From Lepisosteus oculatus (lineage: Eukaryota > Chordata > Actinopteri > Semionotiformes > Lepisosteidae), in NCBI RefSeq assembly GCF_040954835.1, contig NC_090707.1, positions 25,562,570 to 25,626,569 of the forward strand: a DNA stretch of 64,000 nucleotides. The letters are read 5' to 3'. Position 1 is the first letter of the stretch, and each line of letters starts with the position of its first letter. The notes beneath the pieces are model-generated. The model made no database searches and had not been told where the DNA came from. It worked only from the letters and a program-made list of their open reading frames with translations. Below, in pieces: positions 1 to 13,171 of this stretch. The translations under genes and the position numbers were made by a program.

Positions 1-1144
1 TCTTGAAGTCAAAATTTCAGTGTCTTAACGGTCTGAGGGTAGCCGCAGGCAGGTCATGCGAAGTCAGTGTTGCATGTGCTCTGCCGCATAACATAGCCGC
101 CCTCAAGGAAATAATCCTGTGCCCACCCGCCCACACACCTTATGCAACTCACCTTCCAACCAAGTCATCCTGACAACAGAATGGCAGTTACAAGAGACAT
201 CGTACCAGAACATCATTCAAATGGTGATAATTTTTTAGGATATACTTTTTTCTAATTGTATTGTTACAAATTATAATAATACAAAGGGGGCAACGAAAAT
301 TGAATATCAGGGACTGATTGAGCAGTTAAGTCAATAAGTAAAATAATTATTCATAACCCCCAATTTGTAAGTGATTTCTCCAGAATAATCCTGAGCAGGT
401 GGTATAGAGGCACGTGAATTTCTCTGGCACAGCTTTGATGAAAAGTTATAATGCAGACATACTTGGTTAAACAAGTGTTTATTAACAATGACAATAACAT
501 TACACTACACAGAACAAAAACATACAGCACACAAGGCATCCAAGAGGCCTAATGTTCTTGTCACCCAGAAAACTCCGGACTGTTAGCAAGTATTAGACTC
601 TTACGCAATCCCCATAGAGGCCAAAGAAGCAATAAACTGCCTTCTGAATAAAACAGAATTCAGTTAAATCTCTCTGCAAACCTGGTTGCTACTAAATAAA
701 TGGGAGCCTTTCTACCTATTCTAAAAATGCACCCCCCAAGTAGTTAAGGCCGTCTTTAACATAAGTATCATTGACTAAGGAAATCAAAGTTCCCTAAAAA
801 AAAAGAATAGCTGCTCTCCCAAGCAAGGTTCACTTAGTTCCAATCGGGTTTTGTCGGCATGATCATAAGTAGGGCTTTTCACCTGGTGTAAACTTCAAGT
901 TCCAGTTCCTCCTGATGCCTCTCCCTCTTGTGGTCTCCCTTTGCCTTTCTCTTCTTCTTATCCAATCTTATATTGTGTCTTTCCTAGCTATTGATTGACA
1001 CTAAATCATTTACCCAGAATTTAATTATCCAAGGTAACCCAGAAGTAACCCAGAAGACTCTGTGGACCAAGTTTCCACACCCAGCACAACTAAACATTGT
1101 TTGGTTGAAGTTCTAGCAAGTGGAAATATTGACACTAGTTAAGT

Positions 1145-1345
1145 ATAAGGTTTATTCCATGTTGAAAAAAAGAAGAAAGAAAACACAATGTTTTGGTCAT
1201 GGAGCCTTCTTCAGGTATCGCCGAACTGTTGTTTTCTTTCTTCTCTTTTCAGCATGGAATAAACCTGTTACTTGTTCCTTTGCAGCCTATGCATGGTGCC
1301 ACAGCTACCCACCTGAACTACTAGTCAAGTATTACCACTGTCTAG
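1145..1345 (+). repeat. Palindromic dispersed repeat, copy 1
   Basis: The left arm (about 1150-1190, containing GGTTTATTCCATG and a purine-rich GAAGAAAGAAAA run) is the reverse complement of the right arm (about 1230-1268, a TTTTCTTTCTTCTCTTTTCAG tract followed by CATGGAATAAACC). The centre carries GGAGCCTTCTTCAGG. The same sequence recurs as a palindrome near 45648-45848 and as a single arm near 7612-7692. A right-hand tail (ACTTGTTCCTTTGCAG, then CAGCTACCCACCTGAACTAC) is shared with the 45.6 kb copy. This behaves like a dispersed non-autonomous element; I cannot assign a family. Confidence 0.75.
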
Positions 1346-3266
1346 ATTCTCTAGAGATCTCTGGTGTTATGTACTTCCAGCCTGTAACCGTATTTAGAGT
1401 AAAGTTATCATCCAATTATATTTAGGTCACGTTTACACCTGGATTGAAATTTTTGGAACATGGGTCAAAAAAAGTTGATGTACAACAAATTTAGAAAAAA
1501 AAACAACCCAATAAAGGAATAACTTATGTTGATCATGATTCCCCCTCCCTCCAGTCTTTTTACCTATGCTTCATTTTGTTGGCTAAATTTAGGAAACATT
1601 TTCAAAGGGTTGTGCTCCGCTGTATATTGTATATGAAGAACCACACACCACTTTGGATGATCTTGATCTGCTGCCAGGTCCGTCCATTTTGGTTCAGCTG
1701 CTTGCATAAATTACTGCTGCATAAAAACAATATTGTAAAACTAGCCAACAGTTTAAACAGGACCTCCACTTCAATGCCATGTTTTGTCATATCTTGAGAT
1801 ACTTCATTACATAATTAACATGCATTCCCTTTATCTGTGATTCTTGCCAGGCATCTTCTGTGGCTTTTCCAGTAGCTACCGTATTACACCTTGCCATTAG
1901 AACAGATTTGATCTCCTCAGGAGAAGAGCCATAACTCATGGTCACTGGAATTTAATTGAATAAGATGCATGTTCTTTCACTGTGGTTTTTCGTGTCTAAA
2001 CGAAGGACTTGATGCTCAACCCTCCTGCCTTCTGATGATTGGCAAGAACACGCAGTCATATTGATTGAACCTGAATTGCTGTAACCAAACAACTAGAGCA
2101 AATCTGAACTTCATGAAATTGCCCCCCTGGTTTCAGTTTAGGAAAACATGAGCTCAGTTTTGGTTCTATGGGTATTTTCCATGTGCACAGCTCAAGTTGT
2201 CAATTTACTACTTCCTTGACAGTTCAATAGACCAAAGCTTACCAATTATTTCCAAATCCTATGTTCTTATTTGGCACACCATGTCATGTTTTCAATATTT
2301 CACTGTACTGGTTTCCGCTCGGTTTACTACCTTGATAACCTCATACTAATGCCATCTACCAAATATAACCTGTGATGCTTTTTAAACCTCCTATCAAATT
2401 AGTCGACTACTTTAGCGTCATTATTAAAAACACTTAGTACATGTTGGCAGCATAAAGAACTGCTCCCAACAAGATTTAATGTCTTCATGAAACATTAATG
2501 GTAATCTTCCCTTATGTCAAATGCAAACATTTAATGTTTTATGTAATTAACTCAAATTCTAGATGTTACACTGTATTATAGGGTAAAACCCAAAACACCC
2601 AATAAACAGAATAACATCTAAAACACTGCATATTGATATTCATTTATTTCACAACCTGGAAAAAAGCAGGAAAGGTGCAGACCAACAGTAACTAAAGAGT
2701 GTGTGCTTTGACCAAGTGACCTATTCCAAAACTACCATATTTAGACAAAAGGTATAGATTATTAAGTCCTGTTTATTATCTTTGAGTCCACCATAACTAG
2801 AAAAGGGCAGAAAATTAATAATTTGGATTATAAGGAACAATTAACAGAAAAAATCAATTTAAGTACAGCACAATTTAGCTTTCACTGCAAGAACCAAGGG
2901 TTCTAACTCAAGGAATAAGTGCTTTTGGTACTATCCTGTTCATTACAGGATAGAGGAAATGACATCTGCAACAAGTTGCATGCACTGTGCAGTGCACTCT
3001 ACAGATAGTTTGGTATATTAGAAAAACTACTAAAACTAAAAAATAGTTAGTCAGTTAAACTGAACACAATTGCTCAGCTGTTGAAATCAAACGATGTAAA
3101 GAAATGCAAAACAGATTTTCCCGAACAGTGTGATTAAGAAAGCACAAGCACCTGTGAAAATGTTCATACTACTATAAAGATTTTCCTTTCTTTTTCAGTA
3201 AACAAAATCGAGTCTCAACAATTAAGCCTTAGGATTTCAAATATTCTATATTTAAAAAAACTCGGC

Positions 3267-3480
3267 ATCTATCCATCTTCTAACCATTCTAACCAATACA
3301 GGGTTGCTGAAGCCTATCCTTGAAAACAACAGGCGCAAGGCTGGATATGCCCTGGACGGGTTGCCTATCCACCGCAGGGCAGACGCAGACACTCGGAACC
3401 AGGGCTACTTTTTCTCATAAGCCAATAAACCTACCAGTATGTTTTATTTTTTACTTTGGGATGAAACCGCAGTGCATGGA
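3267..3480 (-). repeat. Antisense SINE/LINE 3' tail fragment
   Basis: The sequence contains CATCTATCCATCTTCTAACC, an accumulated 'gggttgctgaagcctatcct' motif, and 'cctggacgggttgcctatcc'. These read on the minus strand as the usual fish repeat 3' end: a 'GGATAGGCT...' segment followed by an 'AGAAAATGGATGGATG'-type tail. Related plus-strand copies are at about 26980-27215 and 51735-52020. It is degenerate and the limits are approximate. Confidence 0.55.
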
Positions 3481-4028
3481 GAAAATCCACACTAAGAGAG
3501 AACATACAAACTCCACACATGAAACTCCAGAAATGAACCCTAGGCCACAGAATCAATGCTAACCACTGTGTCCCCCCTCAACATTTAAAAATAACAAAAA
3601 AAAAAGTTATTAAAGCTGTTCAGTAGTAATTAAAGATCTTGGGATTAAAGCACCCATTTCAAACCTTATTAACCAGCCCATTCATAAGCTTTTTACCATA
3701 TCACTAGATAACATAACTTGAGAAAAAGTCAGAACAGAACAGGAACTGCACTGTGATAAAAATCCTACCATGAAGTCCTTGATGTAGAAAGCGGTTTAGT
3801 TTCAAATGTTAGGACTTGGCTCAAAAGCAACTAGTCCTGTACCATTTGGTTGAGAACGAGAGTGACAGACCTCCACCAAAACCATGTGTCATTATACATA
3901 TTCCTAACAGCAGCAAGTGGACAAATCCGTATATTTCTTCCAGACTTCACACTGGACAAGAAGGCCGAGTTTTAAGACTAGGAAAAAAGGACAAAAACTT
4001 AAAGGCAAATCCCACACATGTGGTCTCC

Positions 4029-4034
4029 TTTATT
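4029..4034 (-). other. rpl37a poly(A) signal
   Basis: The minus strand reads AATAAA here, about 90 bases downstream of the rpl37a stop codon. That fits the short 3' UTR typical of ribosomal protein mRNAs. Confidence 0.75.
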
Positions 4035-4123
4035 GTGTGATGTTTACCAAAATGTACCAGACTGATTAAGAGTCCATATCAGATTTGTGTTGGATCTATG
4101 TTAGATCAGCGGGTCACTGAAGT

Positions 4124-6540
<2,417 letters not shown>

Positions 6541-6600
6541 CGTAGGAAGGGGTTTAGGTCCAAAAGAAGGAAGTTCTTACTGCGCAGTCGCGCTATAGTA
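6541..6600 (-). promoter_or_regulatory. rpl37a 5' leader with TOP-like tract and core promoter
   Basis: Immediately upstream of the ATG, the minus strand reads a pyrimidine tract CTTCCTTCTTTT (about 6562-6573), then a short leader to the start codon. Such 5' terminal oligopyrimidine tracts are the hallmark of ribosomal protein mRNAs and make their translation growth-dependent (mTOR/LARP1; established knowledge). A CpG-containing GCGCGACTGCGCAGT block lies just upstream. The exact initiation base is inferred. Confidence 0.65.
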
Positions 6601-7611
6601 GACAAAGAATGGCATTGTGGGATGTTGGAGGGTTATCTCATTCGAATGTTTCTCTATAAACATATTCTCAACCAAATAAATATGTGATTAGTTATTAATA
6701 TATTTGCCTCCAGATACTTAATATAGAATATAGCTGCTAGCTTGGTTTTTCAATCATGCCAATATAAGCACTGATTGAAAAGTGAATGCATAAAACTTCT
6801 GCATTTCGTTAACTGTACGAAACTATGTGTATATAATATATTTATTCATTCCGCATCGTCATTTGTGAGGTATCACTAAAAAATTTTAGGATTGCTACAA
6901 TTCTTTTAATGGCTTAAGAATAATTACCATCTTCATATACAATAATACCACATTAATTATCCTCCCAAACTATCTTTGCCTAATTATTAGGACCTGAGAC
7001 TGCATGCTAAGTTTAATTTAATTACTAACTTATCGACTGTGTCGAATCTATTTTAACCCATGTTATTTTATTTTCTGTAAATTTTTTCGGCAACAAGCAT
7101 CGATAATTATATAATTCTCTGTGCTCCACAATTACCGTTTACAAAACTACGTTTCCCTTCAGTACTGTCGCATACAATTCCCATGATACATCCGGATGCC
7201 CTTACTCTAAAATGCCACGAATAAAAAAAATAAATAAATACCACGAATCGGATTCTTGCAATTTAAAGTTACATAATTACGGTTTACTTAGAATTACTTA
7301 GAATATATATTTATATTTTAAAAATTATTTTGTCACTCTTAGTTGTTATTTTTTCTCATTTGCCAATTTGCTAATGTGACTATTTTGTTTTGTTTACAAT
7401 TGAGGACTAAGGCAACACATAATGAAAACATACACTGGCTAAATGAGATAATCGGATCTATAAGTTGCTATTAAGCAAATTATTAATTAAGATGACTCAG
7501 ATAATCTTTTTGTCACTGTTCTTAAGTACTATGCTATTTTATATTCTTCATCTAATATTGCCAGCAGTCTCTAACATATCTCCAACATTATAATATAGCA
7601 ACATAATATAC

Positions 7612-7692
7612 ATGAAGAAGGCTCCACGGCCGAAACGTTGTGTCTTCTTTCTTCTCTTTTCATCATGGAATAAACCTATTACTTGTTCCATT
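7612..7692 (+). repeat. Palindromic dispersed repeat, single-arm copy
   Basis: The copy reads GAAGAAGGCTCCACGGCCGA, AACGTTGTG, a TCTTCTTTCTTCTCTTTTCA tract, then CATGGAATAAACCTATTACT. It matches the right arm of the palindromic copies at 1145-1345 and 45648-45848 but lacks the mirrored arm. It abuts the left end of the fold-back element. Confidence 0.7.
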
Positions 7693-8188
7693 ATATACAT
7701 GAAGTACAGTAGTGGTTACACAAGAACTGTTTAAAATGTTGTGTTCCGACTAAAGATGCTACTATCAGACGAGGCTGAAGTTGGCTTCTTATTCACCAGC
7801 TTCTTATTCGCGTTTTTCGTTCCACCTTAAGTGCTGCTGCTGTGATGTTATGTCTCCTTTCACCTGTAGATGGCTCTCTACAGTTTTTTTAAATGTACTA
7901 ATGGATTACTGCATATATCCTCAGTAAAGGGGAATATGTAAGTAAATAGTGACTGTCCAAACTGCATTTTTGTATGAAACACATTTCAGAAATTGAAAAC
8001 CAGTTATCAAAACTCACAATAACACAATCTAGGATGTTAGACAACGAGTAAATAAGACAAAGGCAAAACGTGAATTCACTGACACTTTCTGCATATTTAC
8101 CAAGACCTTGCCTTCTGATCATTAAAAGTCTCAAAATCTTGCATTTTACAAGAAATTTTAATTCTGCAGTTTTAAGTGGGACATTTAG

Positions 8189-8870
8189 AACATGGCATAT
8201 GAGAATATACAGTTAACCGAGGATGAGCAAAGGGTGATCGCACTTTCTGCTTATTGCAATGAACCTACCTCCTGGTTATAAAATTGTCTCACAATTCTGA
8301 CACCAAGGTGTGAGAGAAAATGTAACAGCCTTTCAAAATCCTGAACTACAGGAAATTTTTCTGTACCATTTTTTAAATATGACCCTCTGAACATGGCATG
8401 AGAGAATACAGTATATTGGGAAAAAGTGAATGCACTTTCTGCTGTATTGCTAGGCCCCTCCTTCCCGGTGATAAAAATGTCTCAAAATTCTGACACTGAG
8501 GTGTGAGACACAATGTAACAGTCTATGAAAATCATGAAGTACAAGAAAGTTTACTGTACTATTTTTTAAATATGACCCTATTAACACGGGATATGAGAAG
8601 ACATTGGCAAATGGTGATTGCACTTTTTGCTGTATTGCTGTGGCCCTCCCTCCTGATTATAAAATCCTCTCACAATTCTGACACCAAGGTGTGAGAGACA
8701 ATGTAACAGACTTTCAAAATCTTGAACTTCAGAAAATGTTACTGTACCATTCTTAAATATGACCCTCTGACCATGGCATGAGATAATGAATTGGGCCTTC
8801 CCTTCCCTGATCATAAAATCATCTCAAATTTCTGACACGGGGGTGTGAGAGGCTCAGAAATGCAACAGTG
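8189..8870 (+). repeat. 190-200 bp direct repeats inside the fold-back element
   Basis: Four diverged units begin at about 8189, 8390, 8583 and 8770. Each starts with an 'AACATGGCATATGAGA'-like motif. Each also contains ATAAAAT followed by a TCTCACAATTCTGACACCAA-like box and then GGTGTGAGAG. The 'CTCACAATTCTGACACC' and 'GGTGTGAGAG' boxes form a short local inverted repeat in every unit. Confidence 0.75.
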
Positions 8871-9803
8871 TTGTAATTACAAATTTACATGATGAGTGAT
8901 TTTGTCTCTCTTACCTTAGTGTCGGAATATTAAGATCTTTTGGTAATGAGGAAAATTACCAAAGCAAATCAGCAGAATGTGTGCTATTTTGTTGACTATA
9001 AATCCTCTCATGCCATGTTCAGAGGATCATATTAAAAATGGTGCAGTTAAATTCCCTGTAGTTCAGGATTTTGAAAGTCTGTTACATTGTCTCTCACACC
9101 TTGGTGTCAGAATTGTAAGACAATTTTATTACCAGGAGATAGGTTCATAACAATAAGCAGAAAGTGCGATCATCCTTTGCTCATCCTCGGCTAACCGTAT
9201 ATTCTCATATGCCATGTTCTAAATGTCCCATTTAAATCTGCTGTATTAAATTTTCTTGTAAAATTCAAGATTTTGAGACTTTAATGACCAGAAGGCAAGG
9301 TCGTGGTAAATATGCAGAAAGTGCCAGTGAATTCACATTTTGCCTTTGCCTTATTTACCTGTTCTCTAACATGCCAGTTTTTGTTATTGTGAGTTTTGAA
9401 AATTGGCTTTTGATTTTCTGAAATGTGTTTCATACAAAAACGCAATTTGGACAGTCAAAATGTATGTACATATTCCCCTTTACTGAGGATATGTGCAGTA
9501 ATCCATCTGGATTAGTATTGTAGCGCATTCACCTGGGGCTGCGGCTGAAGAGGGCCCAGCTGGGGTACAGGCCGAGGGGCAGGATGGGAGCAGTAGTGGT
9601 CAGGGCAGGGACTAGGAAGGCCGCTGACCAGTGATGCTGACCCATTGCAAAACGGGTGTACAGTTTGGTGAGATCGCCCAGATTCTACATCCTGGTGGTG
9701 GTGGACTACTTTACGAAGTGGCCCGAGGCTTATGCCCTCCCAGATCAGAGCGCGTCCACCGTAGCAGACGACCTGCTGAAATAGTTCCCTGGTTTTGCAC
9801 TCC

Positions 9804-10052
9804 TGTTATACTTGCACCAAATTGCCACCATATCCCTGTGTAGCTATCCAAATAGTCCCCTGTCTGATGCTCTCTTTCTTGTTCTCTCTGGAGCTCGCTC
9901 ATTCTCTCTCTCACTCTCACTCTGTCTCTCTCTCTGCTGGCGCGCGGGCGCGGGAGTGCTGTGCTGGCTGTGCCAAAACATAAAGCACCATTTTTTACTC
10001 AACGAGTGTCTGAGTCACTGTGTCCATCCTCGCCAAACCCTAAAATACTACA
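9804..10052 (+). repeat. Gypsy LTR, left copy
   Basis: This 249-bp unit begins TGTTATACTTG and ends ATACTACA, and it is closely matched by 11569-11813. It carries a long CTCTCTC-rich stretch (about 9870-9940) and an AACATAAAGCACC segment equivalent to the AATAAAG poly(A) signal in the right copy. The bases after it (TTGGTGTCAGAAGC) resemble the primer-binding region of fish gypsy elements. Confidence 0.85.
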
Positions 10053-11568
10053 TTGGTGTCAGAAGCAGGAGGATGGACAGTGAGCAACCACTGACTCATC
10101 AGTTCCCCCAGCAGCAGAGCAACTCCCTAAAGCGCCTTTTGGGGGCGAGCAGCAGCCACCAGGGAGACACCAGACCCGGCCAATGCACCAGACGGGAAGG
10201 AGACCCCAGTCCAGCAGGGTCCAGCCTGCCACCCCTGCACCAGCCGGCACCGGTGCAACCGAGCCGATATAATGGGGAGGTTCCATGACAACTTTTTGAG
10301 GCATGGCTCTCACACAGCGTGAGATCGACACTGGGGATGGGCGGCCAATTCGCGTTCCGCCCCGGCAGATGGCCTACGTCATGAGGGCAGCCGTGGAGCA
10401 GAAGGTTCGGTAGATGGCCGTGGCGGAAGTGATCGAGCCTTCCACGAGTCCGTGGTCTTCCCCGGTCGTTTTAGTCCGGAAGAAGGACGGCTCGTGGAGG
10501 TTTTGTGTAGACTACAAGAAGCTGAACAAGGTCATCCGGAAGGACTCTTATCTGCTGCCCCGGATGGATGATGCGCTGGACTACATTTCCGGGTTGACCC
10601 AGTTCTGCCTGATCTCTGCTGTGGTTACTGGCAGGTTCCGCTCGCCCCAAGGCTCGCCCGAAGATGGCCTTTCCATCGGCCAAGGGCTCTGGCAGTTCAC
10701 AGTCATGCCTTTTGGACTGTGTAATCCCCCGGCGATAATTTGAGTGGTTGATGGAGCGAGTGCTGGCATCGGTTCCTGGGAGCAAGTGCATGGTGTACTT
10801 GAACGATTTACTCGTGCATGCCCGGGATTTCGAGCAGCCCCTGTCGAACCTCCGGTTAGTGTTGACTTGCATTTGGCGGGCCGGATTGAGGCTCAACCCC
10901 GGAAAATGCGAGCTCCTGCTGCGGGAGGTCACTTTCTTGGGGCACGTGGTCGGGCCGCGAGGGGTGGCCACAGGCCCGGGGAAGGTCTGCCGCTATTGCG
11001 CATGGCAGGAGCAGGGTGAGGAGGATGCCGGTGTGGACATGGCACAGCAGCAGGAGGCAGACCCAGACATTGGGCTGGTGCTCCGCCGGAAGGCGGCAGG
11101 GACCCGGTCCACACGGGAGGAGCTCACCCCTTACCCCTTGTTTGCTGGGGGTAGCAGGTATCCTCTAGTGGTGAGGTCAGGTGGCAGCTTGTGGTGCCGC
11201 AGTCGCTCAGCGGCGCAATTCTCTAAGCGGTGCATGCCCAGCTGGGCGTGGGGCACTTTGGCTCTGCGAAAAAATCCTGCAGCGACTCCAGGGCCACTTC
11301 TACTGGGATCTCTGTCACCGGGACGTGGAGCAGTTCTGCCGGACGTGCGGGGTTTGCATGGCCCAGAAGGGTCCTCCCGGGCGCCCCTCCAACAACATCA
11401 GGTTGGGGTGCCCCTGTAGCGGGTGGGGGTGGACGTGCTGAGCCCGTTTCCGCACACTGAGGCGGGCAGCCACTACGTCCTGGTGGTGGTGGACTACTTT
11501 ACGAAGTGGCCCGAGCGCGTCCACCGTAGCAGACGCCCTGCTGAAATAGTTCCCTGGTTTTGCACCCC

Positions 11569-11813
11569 TGTTATACTTGTACCCAATTGCCACCCTATCC
11601 CTGTGTAGCTACCCGAATAGACCCCTGTGTGTTGCCCCCTCTCTCTTGCTCTCTCTGGCGCTCGCTCGTTCTCTCTCTTACTCTGTCTCTCTGTCTGCTG
11701 GCGCGCGGGCGTGGGAGTGCTGTGCTGGCTGTGCCGAAGAATAAAGCGACGTTTTTCACTCAACGAGTGTCTGAGTCACTGTGTCCGTCCTTGCCGAACC
11801 CGAAAATATAACA
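11569..11813 (+). repeat. Gypsy LTR, right copy
   Basis: This 245-bp unit begins TGTTATACTTG and ends TATAACA, so the outer 7 bases are an inverted repeat. It contains a CT-rich tract and GAATAAAGCGACG, a probable poly(A) signal. It is followed at once by GTAT, the duplicated target. Confidence 0.88.
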
Positions 11814-12094
11814 GTATATTTAATGATGACTGTAGAGAGCCATCTACAGGCGAAAGGAGACATAACATTACAGCAGAAGCATTTAAGGTGAAACGAAAAA
11901 CGGGAATAAGAAGCTGGCGAATAAGAAGCAAACTTCAGCCTCGTATGGAGTAGAATCTTTTGTGTTTAAAACAGTTACAACCATATTATTGTTATTGCAA
12001 ACGCGGAATAACTGAGTTACAGATACATTCACATTTTCACGGTGTCAAAGGCTGCACTACCTAAACAAATTGGCGATGTAAAATGCGAACATTC

Positions 12095-12155
12095 GCGAGC
12101 AGTAAGCGCGAGAGCGATTTATGCAGCACGATTGCTGGATGCCCGTTGGCGGCTC
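12095..12155 (+). promoter_or_regulatory. Possible six6os1 promoter and non-coding first exon
   Basis: A local CpG-rich patch (GCGAGCAGTAAGCGCGAGAG and onward) stands out from AT-rich surroundings and is followed by a good donor, CTC|GTGAGT, at 12156. A plausible acceptor, GGTATTCAG, ends about 8 bases before the ATG at 13172. Together they suggest a short untranslated first exon spliced to the coding exon. This is inferred from composition and splice signals only. Confidence 0.4.
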
Positions 12156-13171
12156 GTGAGTGCCCTGTGATGCACAATGTCGGGTGTATCATACGCATTA
12201 AATATTTAAAAGCCATCCACTGCTCATAATCATATTTAAAACTTGACGATTGTATATCGGTAGGTATTATTTGTAAGTGTGTTTGGTAGCTACGAATTAA
12301 TCTGGGTTGATGATGTGAATGGTAACTGTAGCTTTTATCAGGTAGCAACTCAGGAAAGCCGTGGTATGTCGATTACAAACCTTTACAAAGGTAAACTTAC
12401 AGAAGTCAGTTTACAAAAAAAACTGTAAAAAAAGGTTTTCTCCATGTTTTAATTTTCTTCTGTTTTCTCTTGAACTCAAGTGATTCGTATTCCTTTGTAA
12501 AACATGGACACAACATGAAATCTGAACCGTTTTTTTTTACGATAACAGCAGCCAACCTTCTTAATAAAATGAACGAACAGGCTTAAAAGTGGTGAAATAA
12601 ATTAATATATTCTGTTATAATTGTTTTGAGTAGTGAAGACTAAGTTGTTTATTTTATCGATGTTATGTGTGCATCAGTTGACCTCACAATTTGACAATAA
12701 TATCAGAAATCTACAAAGCATTTACTTCATCACCAGTTGCCATCTCAAATTGTATTTGCTTTCAAAAAGTAAGGTTCTTGTAAAACTTATAAGAAAGATA
12801 CTAGTTTCATTCCCTGTGCAGATTAGGTTTTTGTATGATGTGAGGATTTTGAAATATTGTTTCTTTTTATTGTGTTGAATGCACCTTTTGGGAAAAATGT
12901 GTTTGCTATTGAAAATTTGCAATTTGCTTGCAACCTGTTTTTAGAACGACTCGCGAAACCAGTTGTGTCACAAATTTGAATTAGCAGTTATATTTTTGTA
13001 CATAAGGCATGTTGAATTGCACAGGTGCAGAAAACATTACAATATGGTACAGCCAATAGAAGCTAATATAATCTCCCCCTGCTACCAGGTAATTTCAAGA
13101 CTGCAGCATTACAAGTACGACAAGGAAACAGTTGTAATGTTTATTCTTTCTGTTGGTATTCAGGCTTAAAT

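Larger units (their letters stand above)
1..4028. other. Non-coding flank downstream of rpl37a
   Basis: I find no recognisable exon or RNA gene here. The open frames are short and lack family motifs. Two recognisable repeats lie inside and are listed separately: a palindromic repeat near 1145-1345 and an antisense SINE/LINE tail near 3267-3480. The rest is AT-rich unique-looking sequence. A distant or lineage-specific exon of an unseen left-hand gene cannot be excluded by eye. Confidence 0.5.
9519..11813 (+). mobile_element. Rearranged, decayed Ty3/gypsy LTR retrotransposon
   Basis: In order: a fragment ending in an integrase-like stretch (about 9680-9780), an LTR (9804-10052), a primer-binding-type segment starting TTGGTGTCAGAAGC, a deleted gag region, a reverse-transcriptase region (about 10360-10960), an integrase zinc-binding and core start (about 11225-11515), and a second LTR (11569-11813). 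The RT shows a VLVRKKDGSWRFCVDY-type block and, in another frame, a degraded form of the YxDD motif (YLND). The pieces are in different frames with stops, so it is dead. GTAT flanks both ends (9515-9518 and 11814-11817). Integrase sequence upstream of the first LTR is out of order for a simple element. Confidence 0.85.
7712..11980. mobile_element. Large fold-back (long inverted repeat) element, split by a gypsy insertion
   Basis: The left arm, about 7712-8430, is mirrored by 8990-9518 plus 11814-11980 on the other strand. For example GAGAGCCATCTACAG near 11830 is the complement of CTGTAGATGGCTCTC near 7865. The block around TAAGAAGCTGG near 11910 mirrors 7790-7815, and CCCCTTTACTGAGGATAT near 9478 mirrors 7915-7930. 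Between the arms lie four 187-201 bp direct repeats (starting near 8189, 8390, 8583 and 8770), the outer two of which are repeated inverted near 9208 and 9010. No transposase frame is visible. This matches the architecture of non-autonomous fold-back DNA transposons; the superfamily is unknown. The outer ends are approximate. Confidence 0.75.

Noticed and set aside
9812-11953. Several overlapping open frames of 90-223 codons that could be read as host genes.
   Set aside because: They are shifted fragments of gypsy reverse transcriptase and integrase or GC-rich shadows of them, bounded by LTRs and a target duplication.
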